Shown piece after piece: positions 19,538-29,414 of a stretch of 64,000 nucleotides of DNA; position 1 is the first letter of the stretch, and every line of letters starts with the position of its first letter. The notes below the pieces were generated by a model that was not told the DNA's origin, made no database searches, and worked only from the letters and a program-made list of their open reading frames with translations. This stretch comes from Crocinitomicaceae bacterium (lineage in GTDB: Bacteria; Bacteroidota; Bacteroidia; Flavobacteriales_D; Crocinitomicaceae), in the NCBI GenBank assembly GCA_016709005.1, contig JADJEU010000020.1, positions 434,001 to 498,000 on the forward strand. Reading direction: 5' to 3'. A program made the translations under genes and the position numbers.

Positions 19538-22500
19538 CTATAAAATTACCAATTTTTCGATTTTCTCAGCTTTTAATCCTTCTGGTGTTTTAACTGTCAG
19601 TCGATAAATATAAACGCCTCTTGCAAGCTTATCTCCAAAGTCGTCACGGCCATCCCAGGCAATTCCTTCACTTCTGAAAGCAATAGTATTTACGTTATCA
19701 AAGATGGTTTTTACAAGCTTGCCAGAAACCGTGAAGATTTCAATTCTTACCTCTAGCGCCGAACAACATTGATTGTGCTCAAAGAAAAACTCGGTATGTG
19801 TTGTAAATGGATTTGGATAGTTTAAAAGATGTGTTACACCGAGCTCTTCTTCGTTGACTACAACAAATTCGAGCGTTTGTTCTGAGGAGTTATTGTTTAC
19901 GTCCCACACTTTGAACGTGATTTGATGTTCTCCCGGTTCCAATTCTGAAAACTGATAGGTCACCTTGCCGCTTTGGTAGGTATCCAGATCGGCTTCGTAA
20001 AAATTATTGAGTACAATTGGCGACGAAGTATTACCATCCAGGATTAAGGTGATATCATGACCAATTCCATTGCCGGTAGTATTAATACCATTATCATCAT
20101 TTACCTGAGCGATAAACAGTGGCCGGGTATTCGTCACTCCGCCACTGGCAAAATTTTCGTCATTCATGTACAAATCTATCTGCGGGCCAAGCACATCATT
20201 TATTCCGTTTGGATCAACACCACCAACAATAATGGTTGTATCATAGCCGTAATTATTTGAATTCTGATCATGCGAGTAGTAACTGATTTTTCCTTTTCCC
20301 AAATTATAATCGATGTCTTTTGGAACGACAAAAGAAAAAGTAAAATAGCCATCAGTGACAGTCGCTTTTCCTTTATAAATTATATTGTTTTGACTTTGAA
20401 AAGACATAACGGGCGAATTCGGATCCTGGCCAAGTGTGTACTTAGTTTTGTACTTGTCATAGACGGTTGGAAAAACAATGCCGTCATAGTTAGAAAGTAA
20501 ATTACCATCCTTATCAGTGACATGACCAGAAACGGTGATCTTTGAAAGAGACTTTAGCGTATCTGGTGAACTCAAAACGCTTACACCGTTAATGCTATCT
20601 GTAACAATTAGAGGTTGCGGTTTACCCAATACTAATGCGGGATCACCGAGCAAAGCAAAGTTTCTCACATTATCACTGCCTGCTGTGAGATTTTTTGTTT
20701 GACGTAAAATTTCTCCTAGCGAGAGCGGTTTTCCATCTACCTCACTAAATAATACGGTGTAAAGATTTTTAACTAAAATAGAGTTAACAGTGACAAGCAC
20801 AAGTCTTGTTGTTGTCATCAAACTCACTGCACCGCCAAAAGGTGTAATTAAAGTTGTTTCGCCTGCAGAAACACGTCCAGGATCATCAAATCGACTAAAT
20901 TCACAGGTTGCTGAAATAAACAAAGTGAGATTATTGATATTGGTCCAATTCTGAATCATTGGAATTGTTACAACCCTTTCAAGGGATAATCCGGTTTCTC
21001 CACCATGGCCAACATAATTAAAAATAAGCGCACCTTTATTCATATTCTGATTAATTGCCTCTTCTGCATCCGGATAGCGCTGCCCACCTGATGTAACAAT
21101 CTGCTGATAGGCATCCAAATATATTTTGACGACATTCATTTCTGGATAATATTTTCTTACCGTGTCACTCAATGCTTCACAATCATTGATGAACTGGCCA
21201 CCATCTTCATCGTCTGCCATTAAAACAATGCGCGTACGCCAATCACCAAAGGTTGAAGAATAGCCGTCTGAATCACATTGCACACCGGTTGTATTACTAT
21301 ATAGATAAGATCCAAAATTCATGTAATGTTCAATTTTGTCTACTACTTTCTGAGCCTCTTCGTCTGTTGAAACCGGAATGCGGCCAATACCAATATCTAA
21401 TAAATTGAAAGCAGACATTCCTTCGTTATCATCTAAAAATCCAAAAAAATCATCTGCGGTATAAGATGAAATGTATTCGATATCGCCTGACTCTATACTG
21501 TTATAAGTGGGCATCAGATAGTTGTTTCCATCCAATCTATTCAAAGGATCATAAGTCCCATCTCCAAAAAGACAAAGATTCTTGGGCATCAAAGCTGGGT
21601 CACCAGCTGCGCGATCATAAAACATTTTCATAAACCATCTTACAGCAACCGGATCAGCTGCGCCTCCTCCAAATTCATTATATACTTTTTGAATTTCGAT
21701 CACGTGTACAGAGGTGCCCTGATTACGGTGCAAGTTCGCAAGGCGATCTGCTTGAGCTAGCAAGGAACTGTGTGTGACAATAATGTAATCCACATTTTCT
21801 AATGCATGCAGATTTTGATTGACAACTGAGCCGACAGCTACAGGTGTAAATGCTTGCGAAACGGTTGCACAAACATATGTTCTTAAAGAATCAGAATTTT
21901 GAGAAAAGGTGAAGGTTGAGCCCGAAAGTGAGCCTGTAATTTTTGAAGCATTTGAAGGATCAGTAACTTCCCATATCTGCAATGCGCCGGTTGCTCCTGA
22001 TACTGAGTACTGACAAGTGTTTCCAGCACCAACAGATGCCATATTCCGAATTAAAAATTGTTTTGATCCTACAGCTAAATTCCGTTGATAGTTAAGCAAT
22101 ATATAATCCAACCAAGCTTGACTTGCAGCACTGGACCTCGAAAAATTGAGTGTGAAATTCAACGTTGGAGTGTTTGATTGGAATGTTGAAGTTGAGCTAG
22201 TCCATTTTGCCTCAACATAAGAACCAAATAATTGAGGGCAGGCAATTAAATCACGCTGAACGCCGTTAACCAAAACTTGCAAACTACCAGTTCCGGAAAC
22301 GACATTTGATCCCACAGCCGTTTTCATGGTAATGTCTGTACCTGAAACTACAGATCCCAAATCGGCAGTAAATGACTTAGTCAACTCGATGTCAAAATGC
22401 TCACCTAACCAACCGTCTCCTGATTTTAATAAATTGACTTCGTTTAGTTCATGGAGATAATAATCGTTACAGGTAGTGACTGAATGGGTTACTGACGAAA

Positions 22501-23365
22501 CCGAGTTGGAAGTCGATCCAATACGTTTTGGTGAATCACTTGCATCGATATGAATGAAATAATAAGAAAGTGAATCTATTTTATTTTTACTTGCATCAAA
22601 ATCCGACGCTCCGGTTTTCACCACATCTGGTCCGGTTGCATAGAATAAAATATAATCTGATGCGTCAAAACTACCGTCTCCTTCTCCCTCTATATAAATG
22701 CTGTTTTTTAAGAGATCGTCTGGTCGGTAAGTATTATTCTCTGTTGGCAATTTTGGAAAGTGATTCCCATAAATGTTGATATGTAATGGATTTAAACCAG
22801 ATGTTGACACACCGAGAGAAGTTAAAAAAGCAGCATCGATTTTATGTAATCCTGTTGCAGACACGCCAATTTTATACCAGGAGCCAGAAGCTAAGACAGA
22901 GCTTGCTGCAAAAGTTGTCGCGCGAGTGGTTGGAGTGTAGTCTGGAGTTGACGTAATATGAATTGTAAATGATCTTAAAATCTGAACCTCGCCGTTCAAA
23001 TAGATCATTGGCTTAAAGTTGGTGACAACAAAATTATCTCCTTGTGATTTACTGAATTCAACTAAAATATCCGGTTGCGAGGGCAATAATTCTGCAGAAT
23101 AATAAGCTGGAAGCGTGATCACCTCGTACTGAGGATTTAAGATCTGATAATCAAAAAAATGGCGTCCCTTAAGTTTTAAATCAACTGTACGAACAGAGTA
23201 TACTATATTCGCCGTTCCGTCAATATCACAAGGAATGCATACATTTTTCTTGGAATCCCAATTGGTTTGTATCTCAATATTTTGCTCCATCGCATATGCG
23301 GTTGTAGACAGTATGCTCTTTACTATGAAGACGAATAAGAGTAACTTTTGATTTTGAAATAGCAT
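19538..23365 (-). CDS. porU: Type IX secretion system sortase PorU
   Basis: PorU (1275 aa) is the cell-surface gingipain-like (C25) cysteine protease that removes the sorting domain of T9SS cargo and attaches the protein to the surface. A signal peptide covers about residues 1-25. The catalytic His lies in NYVGHGGETG near residue 785 and the catalytic Cys in FISATCEFSRFDDP near residue 820. The C-terminus resembles a T9SS sorting domain (LLNYPNPFTTHTEFFF). Length is typical (about 1,100-1,300 aa). It lies upstream of porV and divergent from the PorP/SprF and gldJ genes, matching the porV-porU-gldJ neighbourhood of flavobacteria. Confidence 0.95.
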   Translation of the reverse strand: MLFQNQKLLLFVFIVKSILSTTAYAMEQNIEIQTNWDSKKNVCIPCDIDGTANIVYSVRTVDLKLKGRHFFDYQILNPQYEVITLPAYYSAELLPSQPDILVEFSKSQGDNFVVTNFKPMIYLNGEVQILRSFTIHITSTPDYTPTTRATTFAASSVLASGSWYKIGVSATGLHKIDAAFLTSLGVSTSGLNPLHINIYGNHFPKLPTENNTYRPDDLLKNSIYIEGEGDGSFDASDYILFYATGPDVVKTGASDFDASKNKIDSLSYYFIHIDASDSPKRIGSTSNSVSSVTHSVTTCNDYYLHELNEVNLLKSGDGWLGEHFDIELTKSFTADLGSVVSGTDITMKTAVGSNVVSGTGSLQVLVNGVQRDLIACPQLFGSYVEAKWTSSTSTFQSNTPTLNFTLNFSRSSAASQAWLDYILLNYQRNLAVGSKQFLIRNMASVGAGNTCQYSVSGATGALQIWEVTDPSNASKITGSLSGSTFTFSQNSDSLRTYVCATVSQAFTPVAVGSVVNQNLHALENVDYIIVTHSSLLAQADRLANLHRNQGTSVHVIEIQKVYNEFGGGAADPVAVRWFMKMFYDRAAGDPALMPKNLCLFGDGTYDPLNRLDGNNYLMPTYNSIESGDIEYISSYTADDFFGFLDDNEGMSAFNLLDIGIGRIPVSTDEEAQKVVDKIEHYMNFGSYLYSNTTGVQCDSDGYSSTFGDWRTRIVLMADDEDGGQFINDCEALSDTVRKYYPEMNVVKIYLDAYQQIVTSGGQRYPDAEEAINQNMNKGALIFNYVGHGGETGLSLERVVTIPMIQNWTNINNLTLFISATCEFSRFDDPGRVSAGETTLITPFGGAVSLMTTTRLVLVTVNSILVKNLYTVLFSEVDGKPLSLGEILRQTKNLTAGSDNVRNFALLGDPALVLGKPQPLIVTDSINGVSVLSSPDTLKSLSKITVSGHVTDKDGNLLSNYDGIVFPTVYDKYKTKYTLGQDPNSPVMSFQSQNNIIYKGKATVTDGYFTFSFVVPKDIDYNLGKGKISYYSHDQNSNNYGYDTTIIVGGVDPNGINDVLGPQIDLYMNDENFASGGVTNTRPLFIAQVNDDNGINTTGNGIGHDITLILDGNTSSPIVLNNFYEADLDTYQSGKVTYQFSELEPGEHQITFKVWDVNNNSSEQTLEFVVVNEEELGVTHLLNYPNPFTTHTEFFFEHNQCCSALEVRIEIFTVSGKLVKTIFDNVNTIAFRSEGIAWDGRDDFGDKLARGVYIYRLTVKTPEGLKAEKIEKLVIL

Positions 23366-23495
23366 AGATTGAACGATTCAGTGCAAAGGTGTAACAAAAA
23401 CGAGGTTTTTTTGTTATTATTGCAAAACTCCGGAAAATTTAAGAAATTTGAAACCTTCGAATTATCTGGACGTAAGATGGTCCGATAGGCATACT

Positions 23496-24494
23496 ATGAT
23501 GAACTTTTTTAACCATATTTTTTTACGACTCATAACATGTGTAATTGTTGTGGTATCAATGCCTTCACGAGCGCAAGACCCGGAATTTACACAGTTCTAT
23601 GCTAACCCGATTTATTTGAATCCGGCAATGGCTGGGACACACGGCTGTCCCCGATTAAACATGAATCATCGCAATCAATGGCCTTCAATTTCTGGCGCAT
23701 TCATTACAAATAGCATTTCTTACGATCAATTTGTTAATGTTCTCCAGGGAGGAGTAGCCTTATTGGTTACAAATGACATGGCGGGTAAAAACACCATTAA
23801 CTGGTCAACCGTTAGTCTGGCATATTCTTATCATCTTAATGTTTCCCGTAAATTTTCATTACTATTTGGAGCACAAGCAACTTGGAATCAAAAGTTTTAG
23901 ACTGGAATAAATTAACCTTTTGGTGATATGATTGACCCAAGAAGAGGGTTCATTTATCAAACCGGTGATTTACCGAGAGGAACCCTTATGGAAAATGGTT
24001 GGGGTACGCGCGGATTCTTTGATGTCTCGGCTGGATTGGTTGGATTTTCTAAAAATTTCTACTTTGGATTTGCTGCAAAACATTTAAATACACCAGATGA
24101 GTCATTGATTCTGTCTACCTCACGCCTGCCAATGCGATTCACCGGACATGTTGGAGCAAACATAAATTTTGGAAAAGGTTCTCAATATCAAAACGTGACT
24201 TCTATTTCTCCTAACATTATATATACATACCAAGACGGCTTTATGCAGTTGAATATCGGTACCTATGTTAAGTACGGTGTATTCACGGCAGGAGCTTGGC
24301 TGCGAGCACGAGACGCGTTTATTTTACTTGTAGGTATTGACTCCGGAACATTCAAATTCGGCTACAGCTATGACATTACTGTATCACCATTATCCAATGC
24401 CTCTGGAGGATCACACGAATTATCTTTAGGCTTAAATTTTAACTGTTCTTCGAAACCGCAAAAGTTCAGAACCATATCATGTCCATCTTTTTAA
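23496..24494 (+). CDS. PorP/SprF family T9SS membrane protein, with a short misframed segment
   Basis: An outer-membrane PorP/SprF-family protein of about 332 aa with a signal peptide (from MMNFFNHIF to about SRAQ). The family start QDPEFTQFYANPIYLNPAMAGT is clear. Frame 0 is read to 23900, where a TAG appears, and again from about 23925. Between 23890 and 23921 the sequence makes sense only one base shifted, giving VLDWNKLTFGDMIDPRRGF, a hallmark of the family. One base lost in the run at 23890-23898 and one T gained at 23918-23921 would explain this, so the gene is probably intact in the organism. ATGs at 23496 and 23499 fit the signal peptide better than the upstream ATG at 23448. Its place between porU and gldJ suggests a role in secretion or gliding. 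Confidence 0.85.
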
Positions 24495-24567
24495 TTATGT
24501 TTGTAACCATTTTAAAAAGGTCGATTATATAACCAAATTAAAAATTGTAATACCAAAACCATACATC

Positions 24568-26643
24568 ATGAGAGGGAATAAGTTAGTTGTAATCGTAGTA
24601 GCCGCTCTGGGGCTGATTACATCATGTGCTCGCGAGCGATCAAACTCTACCGGCTGGGAATATAACAACCCACGCAACGGAGGATTCCAAAAAGTACCGT
24701 TCTATGATCAGGAAACTGGCCCGGGACTAATCTTAGTTGAAGGTGGAACATTTACAATGGGCCGCAGTGAACAAGATGTAACGTATGAATGGAATAACTC
24801 TCCTAGAAGGGTAACTGTTTCGTCATTCTATCTTGACCAATTTGAAGTAACTAACTTTAACTGGTTAGAGTATTTGTATTGGACCAAAAGAACATATGAA
24901 GAGTTTCCGATGATTTATAAAAATGCATTACCGGATACAAACTCATGGAGATCACCTCTCGCGTTTAACGAACCATATGTAGAGTATTACTTAAGACACC
25001 CTGCTTACCAAAACTATCCTGTAGTTGGAGTTAGCTGGAATCAGGCAAATGACTTCTGTAAATGGAGAACGGACCGCGTGAATGAATATATTTTGATTCG
25101 TGAAGGTGTTTTGACATGGAATCCTGATCAATCTGGTGATCCTTTTACTACTGACTCTTATTTGGCTGATCAATATCACCCAGGTGAAGAAAAAGAACAA
25201 AAACTAATTGACTTGGATCCAAAACAAGGTTGGAGCGGAAAAAGAAATGATTTAGGTGAGCGTATCGTTCGTATGGAAGATGGTATTTTATTGCCACGTT
25301 ACAGACTCCCAACAGAAGCTGAATGGGAATTTGCTTACTACGGTTTGATTGGGTCTATGACAAACGAGGCGGATCCGGGTGTAATTGAAAACCGCAGAAC
25401 TTATCCATGGACTGGTCACTGGGTACGTCAGGATGACGAACAATTCCAAGGTGATATACGTGCAAACTTTGTGCGTGGACAAGGTGACTACATGGGGGTT
25501 GCAGGTGCTTTGAATGATGCTGCTGATGTAACTGCTCCTGTCGATTCATATTGGCCAAATGATTACGGTTTGTACCACATGGCGGGTAACGTTTCAGAGT
25601 GGGTTATGGATGTTTATCGTCCTTTGTCTCATGAGGATTTCGATGAGTTCAGACCATTCAGAGGAAATGTATTCACTACTAAAGTATTAGGTAACGATGG
25701 TGTGATCGATGAAAAATCTGGAATCGTGATTTATGACGTTTATGGAATTAAAGAATACTTGCATGAATTTGAACGTGTACGTTATCAAAGAATTTCGGCA
25801 CAAGATCACACGCAATCAATGACAGAAAGAGATTCATTGGATTCTACCGGATTGTATAACGGTATGTCTATGAATGTGAAATCTCGTAACGATATTGAAT
25901 ATTATAATAGTCCGCCAGAACAAGTGTATTTGTCGAAAAGCAAATCAAAAGATTCAATGGAATTATTGTTGTTGAAAGAGTTAAACCGTGTTGTTGACAT
26001 GGCAATTGAGGCAGCAAACAACCAATTCTATATGGAGGCTTCTGAAATTATTCAAACGAATATTTTTGACGGATTATTTGATGGAATTGATCCACGTTTC
26101 ATCAGACAAGATGGACTTGGAAATGAATACCCTTTAGAAATTATTCCAATGTTGCGTCAGGGAATTTCTGACTACATCGTAAATACTCCGGGTAATTTAA
26201 AATGGCGTCAAGTAACTTCAGAAGAAAATGTAAATCGTACCAATTACAAAAATTCAGACTACAAAGATTATCAGGACGGTGATTTTGAGTCATCTGTTTT
26301 CTACGGTGGAAATACACAAGAAGCACAGGCAGAATCAGACAGACGCCGAGGTGACATTAACAGCGGTGTTCGTGATGAGTCATTGGTGATGTATCAAAAT
26401 GACCACGAAGCATACAATTTAGTGGGTGGTGACATCAGACCAAACGATAGAACAGGTTGGCCTACGACATTGGTTTCTGATAAATCACGCGTTTATAAAG
26501 GTGGTTCTTGGAGAGATCGTGCTTATTGGATCGTTGGTTCAAACCGCAGATTTTTAGATGAAGATCAAGCTACTTGTACAATTGGTTTCCGTTGTGCGAT
26601 GGATCGTCTTGGAAGTCCAAAAGGTCTTGGAAGATACAGATAG
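24568..26643 (+). CDS. gldJ: Gliding motility / T9SS lipoprotein GldJ
   Basis: GldJ (691 aa) is an outer-membrane lipoprotein that stabilises the GldK complex and is needed for T9SS secretion and gliding. A lipobox (LGLITSC, Cys at about residue 20) is followed by TGWEYNNPRNGGF and the formylglycine-generating-enzyme-like fold (TGPGLILVEGGTFTMG, YPVVGVSWNQANDFCKW, YRLPTEAEWEFAY). The later KGGSWRDRAYW and GFRCAM complete the fold. The order PEYDGFE-type insertions make it longer than many homologues. GldJ is preferred over GldK because of the DWNN-type motif (EWNNSPRRV) and the position beside porU. A rho-independent terminator follows at 26664. Confidence 0.93.
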   Translation: MRGNKLVVIVVAALGLITSCARERSNSTGWEYNNPRNGGFQKVPFYDQETGPGLILVEGGTFTMGRSEQDVTYEWNNSPRRVTVSSFYLDQFEVTNFNWLEYLYWTKRTYEEFPMIYKNALPDTNSWRSPLAFNEPYVEYYLRHPAYQNYPVVGVSWNQANDFCKWRTDRVNEYILIREGVLTWNPDQSGDPFTTDSYLADQYHPGEEKEQKLIDLDPKQGWSGKRNDLGERIVRMEDGILLPRYRLPTEAEWEFAYYGLIGSMTNEADPGVIENRRTYPWTGHWVRQDDEQFQGDIRANFVRGQGDYMGVAGALNDAADVTAPVDSYWPNDYGLYHMAGNVSEWVMDVYRPLSHEDFDEFRPFRGNVFTTKVLGNDGVIDEKSGIVIYDVYGIKEYLHEFERVRYQRISAQDHTQSMTERDSLDSTGLYNGMSMNVKSRNDIEYYNSPPEQVYLSKSKSKDSMELLLLKELNRVVDMAIEAANNQFYMEASEIIQTNIFDGLFDGIDPRFIRQDGLGNEYPLEIIPMLRQGISDYIVNTPGNLKWRQVTSEENVNRTNYKNSDYKDYQDGDFESSVFYGGNTQEAQAESDRRRGDINSGVRDESLVMYQNDHEAYNLVGGDIRPNDRTGWPTTLVSDKSRVYKGGSWRDRAYWIVGSNRRFLDEDQATCTIGFRCAMDRLGSPKGLGRYR

Positions 26644-26663
26644 TAAATTCTAAATTATACTTC

Positions 26664-26702
26664 AAAAAATCCCGCTTCAAAACTGAGGCGGGATTTTTTT
26701 TT
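26664..26702 (+). terminator. Rho-independent terminator after gldJ
   Basis: A GC-rich 9-bp stem (26670-26678 with 26685-26693, one G-T pair) closes a six-base loop and is followed by nine or so T residues. An A-run precedes it. Confidence 0.85.
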
Positions 26703-26748
26703 GAACCTTTTTTTAATCTCTCTGTACCGATAAAAAAACAAAGAGATT

Positions 26749-28455
26749 ATGAAAAAAGTTATTTTCCTTTTATCCTTTTTTGGATTAGCTGCTTTTGGAG
26801 CAGACAAAGGAACGGTTATTAAATCGACACTCAGCAATGTGACCGTGTATCAACAAGGCGCACAAATTCAACAAAAGGCAAGCTATTCAGTTGCTAAAGG
26901 AATTACAACTTTAATTATAGAAGGTATTTCACCAAGTATTGATCCTGCCAGTCTCCAAATTAATGCTTCTGGCAGTATTGTTTTACTGGATTCAAAATAT
27001 TCAGTTTATTATCCAGAACCAGAGCGCGTAGAAAATCCAACCAATGAAATTCCTGTAAAAATTCAACGCGAAATCTCACTTCTGCAAGACTCTTTATTTG
27101 ATCTTGAATATGACATCACAGCAATTCAATATCAGATCGATGTTTTGAACAGTGAAAAAAGAATTATCGAAAATAACGGAACCATCAAAGGTCAAGGAAA
27201 AGTCAATGATTCAATTCCTCTTTTGAAAGACGCACTCATTTTCTATCATGAAAAAATGAATCAAATCAATAAAGAACTTTTACGATTGGGCAGAGAAAAA
27301 GTAATGCTTGCAAAAAAACAAACTCGCATGCAAGGCCGGCTAAATGAATTATACAATTACAACAATGTAAATAATCTGGTTCCATATCAAAACAACGAAC
27401 CTATTCATCGCATTGAAATTATGGTTTCTGCCGAAGAAGCAGCAACAGGAAAAATTGAAGCAACCTATCTAGCAAACAACGCAGGTTGGGTTCCACTTTA
27501 TGATTTCAGAAGCACCGCTTCAACAAGTTCAATCGATCTTACTTACAAAGCACAGGTTTATCAAAATACAGGCATTGATTGGGAAGGTGTTCGCCTGAAT
27601 CTCTCAACAAATAATCCGTACGCAAATAAAACCAAACCAGAACTGACACCATGGTATCTTGATTACTATACGTATCGCAATGATCAATACTACAATGAAA
27701 ACAGCAGATCAACAACTACCGGAAGTGGTTTTGGAAATAACGCACCGCAACTATCAAGTAAATCTGAATCTGAATCCATATTGGATGCAGACGTTTACAA
27801 CGCTCAAACTTCTGTTAACTATACAACGATGATAGAACAATTAATTTCGGTTGAATATGCAATTGATCTCCCCTACACCATCAAATCAGACAATCAGATG
27901 AACATGGTTTTAATCAATACAAAATCACTTAACACAGATTACATGTATTACGCTGTTCCAAAAATGGATTTATCTGTTTATTTGGTAGCGCGAATCACAG
28001 ATTTGAGCAGTTTAAATCTGATTCCGGGAAAAGCTAATTTATTTCACGACGGCGCTTACCTTGGAGAAACTTATTTGAATCCATCAACCATGGAAGACAC
28101 AATGAATTTAAGTTTAGGAAAAGATCCGGGCATTGTTGTGACCCGAACATTATTGAAAGATGAATCAAAAGAAAAAGTTGTTGGCGATAAAATTGAAAAA
28201 TCAGTTTCGTATCGAATCACAATCAAAAATCAAAAATCCAAAAACATCCGAATGACCATGCAAGATCAATTACCGCTAACTAGAAATTCTGAAATTGAAG
28301 TTGAAGTTTTGGATTTGAGCAAAGGAGTTGCTGATGAGATTACCGGAATTATTAACTGGGCAATTCGAATGAAGCCTGCAGAAACACAAACATTCAATTT
28401 GATTTATAAAATTAAATACGATAAAACAAAAAGCATCAATCTGGCCTATTACTAG
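26749..28455 (+). CDS. DUF4140/DUF4139 (mucoidy inhibitor MuiA-like) protein
   Basis: A 568-aa exported protein with a signal peptide (MKKVIFLLSFFGLAAFGA). The N-terminal DUF4140-like region (VTVYQQGAQIQQKASYSVAKG) is followed by a coiled-coil stretch (about residues 100-195). The C-terminal DUF4139 region begins with EATYLANNAGWVPLYDFRS and includes LTYKAQVYQNTGIDWEGVRL. A Ser/Asn-rich linker lies around residues 315-345. The family is named from a Streptomyces mucoidy locus; its biochemical role is unknown. It stands alone between two terminators. Confidence 0.85.
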   Translation: MKKVIFLLSFFGLAAFGADKGTVIKSTLSNVTVYQQGAQIQQKASYSVAKGITTLIIEGISPSIDPASLQINASGSIVLLDSKYSVYYPEPERVENPTNEIPVKIQREISLLQDSLFDLEYDITAIQYQIDVLNSEKRIIENNGTIKGQGKVNDSIPLLKDALIFYHEKMNQINKELLRLGREKVMLAKKQTRMQGRLNELYNYNNVNNLVPYQNNEPIHRIEIMVSAEEAATGKIEATYLANNAGWVPLYDFRSTASTSSIDLTYKAQVYQNTGIDWEGVRLNLSTNNPYANKTKPELTPWYLDYYTYRNDQYYNENSRSTTTGSGFGNNAPQLSSKSESESILDADVYNAQTSVNYTTMIEQLISVEYAIDLPYTIKSDNQMNMVLINTKSLNTDYMYYAVPKMDLSVYLVARITDLSSLNLIPGKANLFHDGAYLGETYLNPSTMEDTMNLSLGKDPGIVVTRTLLKDESKEKVVGDKIEKSVSYRITIKNQKSKNIRMTMQDQLPLTRNSEIEVEVLDLSKGVADEITGIINWAIRMKPAETQTFNLIYKIKYDKTKSINLAYY

Positions 28456-28489
28456 AATCTAAAAACTGGAGTGAAGGATTGATGATGGA

Positions 28490-28522
28490 GAAGCGGGAGT
28501 CTATTTAGGCTCCTGCTTTTTA
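28490..28522 (+). terminator. Terminator between the DUF4139 gene and the convergent acyltransferase
   Basis: An imperfect hairpin (AAGCGGGAG pairing with CTCCTGCTT) is followed by a T-run on the plus strand. It covers the last codons of the convergent acyltransferase gene, so it may serve mainly the plus-strand transcript. Confidence 0.6.
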
Positions 28523-29316
28523 ATTTGAGCCATGGTGTTATAGTTTGGCGATTGCTCGATTGCTTCCATCATTTGGGCCATGATTTCTTCAACTGTTTTT
28601 GAATAATCAATTTCCAAAGGTGGCTTAATGCGCATGCGAAGTTCTGAATTCTTCATTTTTTTCCGAAGCCCTTTTTTGTCAAATGATCTTCTGAAACCAT
28701 CTATCACAACCGGCACCACAATTGGTTTGTGTTTCTTAGCAATAATAGCAGTTCCAATTCTCCCTGGTGCATAAGGAGTTGTTGTTCCTTGAGGAAAAGT
28801 AATAAGCCAACCATCTTGTAAAGCTTTATCAATATTTTGTGTTTCACTTCGATCCACTTTACGTCTTACATTTTGCCCGTTTGCCCGCCAAGATCTATTA
28901 ATTGTAACCGCACCAGAAAGTGCTAACAACTTAGGTAAAAAACCAGCTTTCATTGTTTCTTCTGCGGCAACATAATAAATATTGTGCTTTTTACATCTCA
29001 AAAAGCCAGGATACTTTATGGTATTGGGGCGACCACTTATGGCTGCATAGATAGCATGAAAGAAAAAAGAAACATCGGCAAAATAAGTTTGGTGATTTGA
29101 AATAATCAGCACATTTTGATCCGGTAATTTTTGAAACAACTCTGCTCCTTCAATGCGTGCTTTGTAACGATAATTAAATCTGAAATAAACGATCGATCCA
29201 AAAAAACGAATGGTGGATTTTTTCAGAAGTACCGACTGATTAAAAATATTTCGTTTGAACAAAGCCAATTTTTGAGTGTTAAATAATTGACCACAAAGAT
29301 ACTGAAAGTCGGTCAA
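28501..29316 (-). CDS. Lysophospholipid acyltransferase family protein (PlsC-like)
   Basis: Predicted 1-acylglycerol-phosphate-type acyltransferase of 271 aa. The catalytic region is ISNHQTYFADV, an H-x5-D spacing where the canonical motif is H-x4-D. The substrate-binding loop FPQGTTTP corresponds to the family FPEGTRS block, and KHKPIVVPVVIDGF to the last conserved block. It probably works at the inner membrane in phospholipid or related lipid synthesis. The start used is TTG at 29316; no ATG precedes the conserved part, so the N-terminus is uncertain (an internal TTG near codon 17 is possible). Confidence 0.8.
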   Translation of the reverse strand: MTDFQYLCGQLFNTQKLALFKRNIFNQSVLLKKSTIRFFGSIVYFRFNYRYKARIEGAELFQKLPDQNVLIISNHQTYFADVSFFFHAIYAAISGRPNTIKYPGFLRCKKHNIYYVAAEETMKAGFLPKLLALSGAVTINRSWRANGQNVRRKVDRSETQNIDKALQDGWLITFPQGTTTPYAPGRIGTAIIAKKHKPIVVPVVIDGFRRSFDKKGLRKKMKNSELRMRIKPPLEIDYSKTVEEIMAQMMEAIEQSPNYNTMAQIKKQEPK

Positions 29317-29414
29317 CTAAAGCTACAAAGCGCCTAAATACAATCAAAACCGACCATCGGATTTTTTTGGATTAAAAAAAAGTCGTAACTTTAAAACTCA
29401 AACAATTGATTACC

